From Riptortus pedestris (lineage: Eukaryota > Arthropoda > Insecta > Hemiptera > Alydidae), in assembly GCA_019009955.1 (NCBI GenBank), contig CM032229.1, positions 79,642,501-79,706,500 on the forward strand: DNA of 64,000 bases, written 5' to 3'. The stretch's first letter is position 1, and every line of letters starts with the position of its first letter. Below the pieces are notes generated by a model. That model searched no databases and was not told the DNA's origin. It worked only from the letters and a program-made list of their open reading frames with translations. Shown piece by piece: positions 57,217 to 64,000 of this stretch. The position numbers and the translations under genes were made by a program.

Positions 57217-58822
57217 ACTCATGTATATATAAACAGCTTATAGGAGGTGAATGAAGATTTGGAGCAAGTTTGTTCAAGTCTAGGGTATATTGCGGCTGGT
57301 CTTTCCGTTTTATATTAGGGGCTGGAGGGTTGGTTCAGGGCAAAGGGCTGCCTCTAGGGTTTTTTATTCATGAAAGAGGGATCTTTTTGAAGAGGTTCGG
57401 GATTTTAAAGGTTTAACCCATCCTTTTCTCAGCCATCTCTCCTATAGCTATACCATCCCCTATCACCGACGCTTTTAATAGCATTAAAATTATATTTTTA
57501 AGATATTAGTTTATCAAGAGGAGAATCAATTTCTTTTAAAAACAAGAATAGACACAAAAAAAAAAGAAAAAAAGAAAAGCATTTTCCAATGACTGGCTCA
57601 AGAACCTTTTCATGGGCAATCTATTGGGTTCTACCCCTTCAACATGGTCTAATTAGCATCATCTGTCATTATTAGCGTGGTTAGGACATGAGGCTCTCCA
57701 TACTTGCCCTGTACTGATTTTTATATTCGGTTTAGCTGCAGTCTCATTGCTCAAAATATCCTTCACAATGCACTTCTCTCCTAGAACAGTAAAATAGTCT
57801 CCATAAATCCAACAGTGTCCATAAATGAAGCTTTTGCAAATTTGTTTGTCTTCATTATGAGATGAATTAGGCTAGGTTCTTATTTTGTTTCCTAAAACTG
57901 ATCTTTCTATTTTTCCTTTAATTTCCACTTTTCCCCTTCTGATCTTTAGTTGCAAAAGGAAATATCTGGTACTCAATTTAAACAATAATTTAAAAGAGAA
58001 AATATCATAAAAATAAATTATAATACAAGTCAAAATTTGTTTATATTAAATTCGCTACTCCTGGTGCTTATTTAATCAAGGATTTTAATTAAACTATAAG
58101 ACTTTATTAAATTACAATGATTTATTGGAATTCTAATGATTTTCATTCAATATACAGGTATACAATTAAAAAAATGCACCAGATATGTTTTTATTCTCAT
58201 AGATTTTTACTCTAAAAAATACCATCAACAATATTCTTGAAAATTTCATGTTTTTATTTTAATTAAGTTTGAAATTTTATTTTTCAAATTAGCCTTTGAT
58301 TTTTGTGCTGAATATAAATATACTAATAATTCATAGTAATACAGTAATAATTCATTCAATATTTCTGAGAGAAAGGGTAAGTTCTGGGTGGTTGTTAGTG
58401 GGAAGGTGATGAGGGATTAGTAAGTGTAACTGTTTGACTAAGTTGCCACTTTGAAAATTTGCACTTGCACATTTCTGGACTCATAAAATGGAGAGCTTTC
58501 GAATGGTTGGAATTTGTGTATATGGATTTGGCTTAGAATTGAGTATTATTCGTTTGCATCGAAAAAACCCTAGGAGTTAAATAAATATATTAGAGAAATT
58601 GCAGTGTGTGTACTTAAAAGTCTTCCTAACGTTGATATCCTTCAGGCCGACGATTAATATAGTTTTTTCTATTGGTTTTTTTCATTACGCTGTAATTTTA
58701 TTTTAGTCATTTCAATAATGCTAATTTCATTTTTATTAAATTGATAGCATTTTTATTGTATAATTCCGAAATTGTTTATTTTTTCTTGTCAATTCTTCAT
58801 ATGTCGCAGTTTGAAAAAAATA
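57213..58822. other. AT-rich stretch with no recognised gene
   Basis: A G-rich then C/T-rich block lies at about 57240-57470; otherwise nothing recognised. Confidence 0.4.
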
Positions 58823-59249
58823 AAGTCCGTCACGCAGGGGGAGCGTAAACTAAGCAGATTTCCCACGTGAAGTTTTACAATAGAGACATTTCACGTCAAG
58901 TCAAGGAAATGGCCGAACTAGCTTTTGACGGGAGTCACTCGTCCGTCAGCCAACCAGATTTAATAAAAATGCAAATATCTCGGTTAATATTCAAGATAGA
59001 GAATAAATCTATATAACTAAATTTATAGTAAATTTAATTTGCAATAAGATTGATTTTGTACACCTTTTCAATCCGACGTATAGTAACGGAGATATTTCGA
59101 ATTTTCGAAAATCCTCCCCTCAAAACCCCCCCTCCCACTGGTCCGATTTCAGCCGTTAACGAACTTGATCTTTTTTTTTTTACATAAACGACTAAATAGC
59201 GAGTTTGGTAACGATCAAACAAACATTGCGACCGCTAGAGTGGTAACAG

Positions 59250-59298
<49 letters not shown>

Positions 59299-59392
59299 CA
59301 CAGTTTTGAACGGACCTCATTTTCGTCATCTACTAGGTAGGATCGATGGACATTTGAAGAAAAATTCCGTCATGAGTACAACCTCAATAGCT
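58823..59392 (-). mobile_element. HINE/Helentron-like copy N, 5' terminus missing
   Basis: Plus strand starts AAGTCCGTCACGCAGGGGGA (hairpin impaired by one change), GCAGATTTCCCACGTGAAG, AATATCTCGGTTAATATTC, the CCTCCCACTGGTCCGATTTC block, GGTAACGATCAAAC, (AT)n 59254-59290 and GAACGGACCTCATTTTCGTC. It stops at CTCAATAGCT, without the terminal palindrome, exactly where a tandem array begins. Confidence 0.82.
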
Positions 59393-60517
59393 AGGCCTTT
59401 TTTTTCACCTCCCATGACGAGGCTCTCCTGATAATCTAAGTGTGTTTCTCTAATATAGGCTATAGGATGGACACATTATAGTAAACTAATCGTCACAATT
59501 ATGATTTAATAATCGACTTTAAATGGGTGGCCTCCCGATAATCGATAAGTACTTTTTCCCTCCAATGAGGAGGCTCTCCTGATAATCTAAGTGCGTTTCA
59601 CTAATATAGGCTATAGGATGGAAACATTATAGTCAACTAATCGTCACAATTATGATTTAATAATCGACTTCAAATGGGTGGCCTCCCGATAATCGATAAG
59701 TACTTTTTTTTCACAAATGAGGAGGCTCTCCTGATAATCTATGTGTGTTTCTCTAATATAGGCTATAGGATGGAAACGATATAGTCAACTAATCGTCACA
59801 ATTATGATTTAATAATCGACTTCAAATGGGTGGCCTCCCGATAATCGATAAGTACTTTTTTTTCACAAATGAGGAGGCTCTCCTGATAATCTATGTGTGT
59901 TTCTCTAATATAGGCTATAGGATGGAAACGATATAGTCAACTAATCGTCACAATTATGATTTAATAATCGACTTCAAATGGGTGGCCTCCCGATAATCGA
60001 TAAGTACTTTTTTTTCACAAATGAGGAGGCTCTCCTGATAATCTATGTGTGTTTCTCTAATATAGGCTATAGGATGGAAACGATATAGTCAACTAATCGT
60101 CACAATTATGATTTAATAATCGACTTCAAATGGGTGGCCTCCCGATAATCGATAAGTACTTTTTTTTCACAAATGAGGAGGCTCTCCTGATAATCTATGT
60201 GTGTTTCTCTAATATAGGCTATAGGATGGAAACGATATAGTCAACTAATCGTCACAATTATGATTTAATAATCGACTTTAAATGGGTGGCCTCCCGATAA
60301 TCGAGAAGTACTTTCCCCCCAATGAGGAGGCTCTCCTGATAATCTAAGTGTGTTTCTCTAATATAGGCTATAGGATGGACACATTATAGTAAACTAATCA
60401 TCACAATTATGATTTAATAATCGACTTTAAATGGGTGGCCTCCCGATAATCGATAAGTACTCCCCCCCAATGAGGAGGCTCTCCTGATAATCTAAGTGTG
60501 TTTCTCTAATATAGGCA
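59393..60517 (+). repeat. Tandem array, ~8 units of 147-152 bp
   Basis: GAGGCTCTCCTGATAATCTA recurs at 59419, 59570, 59722, 59874, 60026, 60178, 60327 and 60474. The unit also contains GGCTATAGGATGGA, CTAATCGTCACAATTATGAT and GGGTGGCCTCCCGATAATCG. The central units (roughly 59705-60290) are almost identical, while the edge units differ at several shared positions. No ORF, no palindromic repeat-spacer layout. A satellite or amplified repeat. Confidence 0.95.
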
Positions 60518-61647
60518 TGACTTTTTAATTGTAAATACAAAATGTAGCAGTTACTTAAAATAAAACACGAAACTGTTTGAAGTGCTAGATCAAAGAAACT
60601 CCTTCCTGTTCCAGAGCTGTATCTTTAAATTTCTAACAACATTCACACAGTGCTGATACATGATAAGACCCGATTCAACATATATTGACAACGTTTATCC
60701 TCAAAGTTAGCTCGAGCCAATTTACCGAACTTGTACGTCCTTGTTACTGTTAACATACTTTTCCAACTAGATATCTCCGTATCGTTAAAAAAGGAATAGG
60801 ATCGTGATTTACAAATATCATATCAATTCGTTATCAATGGTTATAACGAAGTAACTTTTCCTGAAAATGTGTGCTCTTAATATGGTATAATAAAAATGTT
60901 TTCAGTGAAATTAATATGTGAGAAGCATTTATTAACGCAATTTTAGGATTTATTTGAATGAATAATGAGGTCATCACCACAAAGAAAATTTCTTTAAATT
61001 AAGATTTCAGAGATTAAAGGTCCATCATCAGAGAAACTCCAACAACGTGGGCATTCTTGCAACCCCTACGTCAAAATCAGTGAGATTTAGACAATAAATT
61101 GTCTCTGTGTTTGAATTTAGTGGTGCGCGCTAACTATAGGAAAGTCTCAATTATAAGGGCTCAATTTCAATAAATACAATTTTGTTCATATGTCCCCTGT
61201 CAAAGACAGCTGATATTTAAGTTACGTACACAATGTTCTCATAATTTTATTTTAATTTACTTGTTTGCACATTTTACGTTTAAAGGATGTACTGTAATCG
61301 CTTAAAAATCGGTTTACGTATTTAATGGGAATTATAGGTTTTTACCCTTCCTGAATCCATTTTGACTACTTGGTTACGACTCTCGCGCATAGATACAAAA
61401 TGAGTGGACTAGGTTGTTAAAACTTCTTATCTATGTCTGTCGTGTTGTCTTGTGGTGCCTCTCCCCTTTTGTTCGACTTTGACGAAGGGAGAGTGAAAAT
61501 ATAATAAAAAATGTCAATTTCTTTTTTGTTAAACATAAAAAGATCTATAAATTATGTTCCATATTATTTTTCGATCAAATGAAATAGAAAGGAACTATTG
61601 CGTATGACCCTCTAAAGAAATAATTTTAAATGAAGAAGAAAATTAAA
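60518..61647. other. AT-rich stretch with no recognised gene
   Basis: Nothing recognised. Confidence 0.4.
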
Positions 61648-61835
61648 TTATTTATTAACGTCCACTTTTTAGGCAACTAAGGCTAATTGGAACGGGTTAT
61701 CTACAGGTTACCACCCTTTTCTAACCGGTGTAGTACTAAGGGTTTTATTTAATGAATTCCGGCACTAAATAAATTCCAACTGCCCAGGGTGGAATCGAAC
61801 TCACGACTCTTGATTTACCATGTGAGAAGTAGAGG
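61648..61835 (-). mobile_element. tRNA-derived SINE family 1 copy, minus strand, head truncated
   Basis: Plus strand shows AACGTCCACTTTTTAGGCAA, TATCTACAGGTTACCACCCT and the B box complement GGAATCGAACTCACG; the head is cut off after CATGTGAGAA. Confidence 0.82.
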
Positions 61836-63288
61836 AAATCATTTTGTTTATATAATTTATTAGGATTCCAAGGAAATCACCTGATGTCCACATCAGATTT
61901 TTTTTTTATTTCTTTTAAAGTCATGGTTTCTACTTCGTACTGGTCAATATTCCAAAAATATAACGTTATTAACTATTTTATTTCAATAGAATAGATATCT
62001 TGTAAAATGGAATATGAAATACATATGTATTCTTGTTTTAGAAAATAATTAACTATGTATCGCAATTGTTGATACAGAAAATAACTGGAAATAAAAACCT
62101 AATCCAAAAGATAAATAAAATACAGAAATTTTAATAAGCCCGACATTATTGCATATTCACATTATTTATTTTTATTTTTCTTTCTGTCTTTTTTCTATGA
62201 GCGGAAGGGCAAGTGAAGCCTGACAAGTGAATAAATCAGGGCTTATCTCTAAGGACGGTGTTCCCCTCCTTTGGGCCATCTTGAGCCACCCCCCACTACT
62301 TGGCTATCTCCCCTCCGCTCCATCCCCACCCTTCCTTCCCCTCGTCCTTTAATGTTTCCATCCCTCATATCAAGGGGCTAATCTAGATTTAGCCTCAGAA
62401 AGGTTTATTGTGCCTCTTGCTTTTGATGCTCACGGCTCAAGGGAGAGCGGTCTCCGAGGGGGGAAACCATGCCTTGTCACTAAGGTCCCTCATCTTGCCC
62501 CATTTATTCTCTTTCTCTTTTATTCATGCATTATTTGTTAGCTACTGGAATGGTGTTATGTCTCTTTTTCTCTGCTTTCCTTTCACTCTTGGAAAATGTG
62601 TACCACCTTCTTCATGCTTTTTATTTTGATTGATTTTAGATCGGTAACTGAATATTTTTTCCCATATCGCCTACTTCTTGGCCTACTACCATTTACTTGA
62701 AATATTCACAGAGCTCCGTATTATGAGGGAAAAGTTCATTTAATAAGAGGGAAATATTTTTCTATACTTCATAAAAAATACTTCCCTAGCTTTACCGTAT
62801 TTAGTAGCCTTACCTGAAAATAAAACTGATTTTATTTGTTCTATTCCTAACAGGTTATTCGTGGGTACCACTCCCGTCTATACGGTGAAGGAAAACGCAG
62901 ATGCATGTTCGGTTTCCCTCAAGGGGGAAATTTAGTTCACAAGATCACTTCCAGAGCAGGCAAGTGTGATGGCGCTAGTGACAAAATCAGTCTGACGAAG
63001 AACATCGACTCTCATAATGTCGGTTTGACCAATACTAGTCTCTGATAATCAGACCACAGGTGCTCCCAGGAGTAATGTGAACCATCGATATACTATGCAC
63101 ATTCCTTATCATGACTTGCTTGGTTAACGGGTGTTGTACTTCGAGTACTCACTGAGTTAGGTCTCCCTTAGCGAATCCCTCTTGGGTGGCGTATGATCTC
63201 TAGCAACTCATTGATCCAAATTGATAAAAAATCTGATATGGAGACCTCATGACTTCCTTATTCTCCTATTAGATAAAATAAACAAAAA
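61836..63288. other. Stretch with no recognised gene
   Basis: C-rich low-complexity at about 62280-62345. The sequence around 62860-63200 is less AT-rich than its surroundings but holds no open frame or known repeat. Confidence 0.35.
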
Positions 63289-63962
63289 TATTATAATTGT
63301 CATGTGCGGCGTATCTCCAGCGGTGTTGTTGATGTTATTTCGACGATTTTCCAATCGGCTTCTTCCGGCGGTCATATTTGTTGTTGGCTTGTGGCAGCTT
63401 CTGACAAGCATCTTGTTGGCTTGTGACAGTTCATCACAAGCCTCTTGTTGGCTTGTAGCAGCTCCTCACAAACTTCTTGTTGGCTTGTGGCAGCTCCTCA
63501 CAAGCTTCTTGTTGGCTTGTGGCAGCTTCTCACAAGTCTTGTTGGCTTGTGGCAGCTTCTCACAAGCATCTCGTTGGCTTGTGGCAGCTCCTCACAAGCT
63601 TCTTGTTGGCTTGTGGCAGCTCCTCACAAGCCTCTTGTTGGCTTGTGGCAGCTCCTCACAAGCCTCTTGTTGGCTTGTGGCAGCTTCTCACAAGTCTTGT
63701 TGGCTTGTGGCAGCTTCTCACAAGTCTCTTGTTGGCTTGTGGTAGTTCCTTAGAAGTCTCTTATTGGCTTGTGGCAGCTTCTCACAAGCCTCTTGTTGGC
63801 TTCTTGTGAGGAGCTGCCACAAGCCAATAAGAGACTTGTGAGGAGCTGCCACAATCCAACAAGAAATATGACGGAAGAAGCCGATTGGAAAATTGGCGAA
63901 ATATTGTGTACTAACACACCAACGACACCGCTGGAAATACGCCACACCTGACAACTATAATA
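63289..63962. mobile_element. Foldback-like element with tandem repeats in its arms
   Basis: The left side (from TATTATAATTGTCATGTG) and the right side read in reverse (TATTATAGTTGTCAGGTG) correspond over about 100 bases, including CCAGCGGTGT, TTTTCCAATCGGCTTCTTCC and a GTCATATTT-like join to the tandem units. Between them are about 14 units of 30-32 bp (GGCTTGTGGCAGCTCCTCAC type) in one orientation and about two in the opposite orientation (63801-63862). Arms made of tandem repeats are the feature of Foldback-type elements. No transposase, and no clear target duplication. The open frames across it are by-products of the repeat. Confidence 0.65.
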
Positions 63963-64000
63963 ATTTCCCAGCGACGAAGTTTAAAACAACGTAAAAAAAA

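Noticed and set aside
59393..60517. Possible CRISPR array
   Set aside because: Units are adjacent 150-bp tandem repeats with no spacers, in a eukaryotic context.
62905..62935. Another HINE 5' end (TTTCCCTCAAGGGGGAAATT)
   Set aside because: Only the short palindrome-like text matches; the following GCTATTGAGG and GTACTCATGA motifs are absent.
63221..63954. Several overlapping open frames with a repeated WLVAAPHK-type pattern
   Set aside because: By-products of the 30-32 bp tandem repeat in the foldback-like element, open in several frames on both strands.

Overview
This is a 64 kb stretch of AT-rich eukaryotic nuclear DNA. The kinds of elements present point to an invertebrate, most likely an arthropod: piggyBac-like transposons with a 5' intron, a Ty3/gypsy retrotransposon, Helitrons, tRNA-derived SINEs, and long (AT)n, (CT)n and (GA)n tracts. 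The species cannot be named from the sequence. No intact host protein gene, rRNA gene or genuine tRNA gene was recognised. Every protein-coding trace that could be identified belongs to a mobile element, and every one is broken.

Layout, left to right. 1-5.8 kb: unassigned AT-rich DNA with a Helitron 3' end (minus strand, from 1673) and a SINE with a 9-bp target duplication (2367-2595). 5.8-11.6 kb: three copies of an abundant Helentron/HINE-like family, the first split by a short LINE 3' fragment, plus a perfect 56-bp inverted repeat (9857-9974). 11.9-14.3 kb: a long (CT)n tract followed by a LINE reverse-transcriptase tail, which is interrupted by a 1062-bp internally deleted piggyBac derivative flanked by TTAA (12981-14042). 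15-17.6 kb: more HINE copies and an old LTR fragment.

20.2-27.3 kb: a Ty3/gypsy retrotransposon (20748-27124, minus strand) with two LTRs, a tRNA-Leu-type primer binding site, a SAP-domain ORF, gag with a CCHC knuckle, and protease, RT, RNase H and integrase remnants, all nested in the (AT)n core of a HINE copy. 27.3-30.9 kb: mostly featureless. 30926-33508: a DNA transposon that could not be assigned to a superfamily, with short terminal inverted repeats, ATAT duplications, many copies of a subterminal motif and a shortened basic/zinc-finger ORF. 34-49.6 kb: HINE copies, SINEs, a complete non-autonomous Helitron (42747-43263) and a (GA)n tract.

51-57 kb: a second SINE family (51053-51480), a solo LTR of the gypsy family (52869-53450) and a 3006-bp piggyBac-like element with a decayed transposase, flanked by ATAA rather than TTAA (53725-56730). 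58.8-60.5 kb: a HINE copy running directly into an eight-unit tandem array with a period near 152 bp. 63289-63962: a foldback-like element with long imperfect inverted ends and about 14 tandem 30-32 bp units.

The elements do not form a pathway; their relation is nesting. That nesting gives relative ages: gypsy is younger than the HINE it entered, the LINE fragment is younger than its HINE host copy, and the mini-piggyBac is younger than the LINE it entered. The HINE (AT)n cores and ATAT sites appear to be preferred landing sites for the LTR family.
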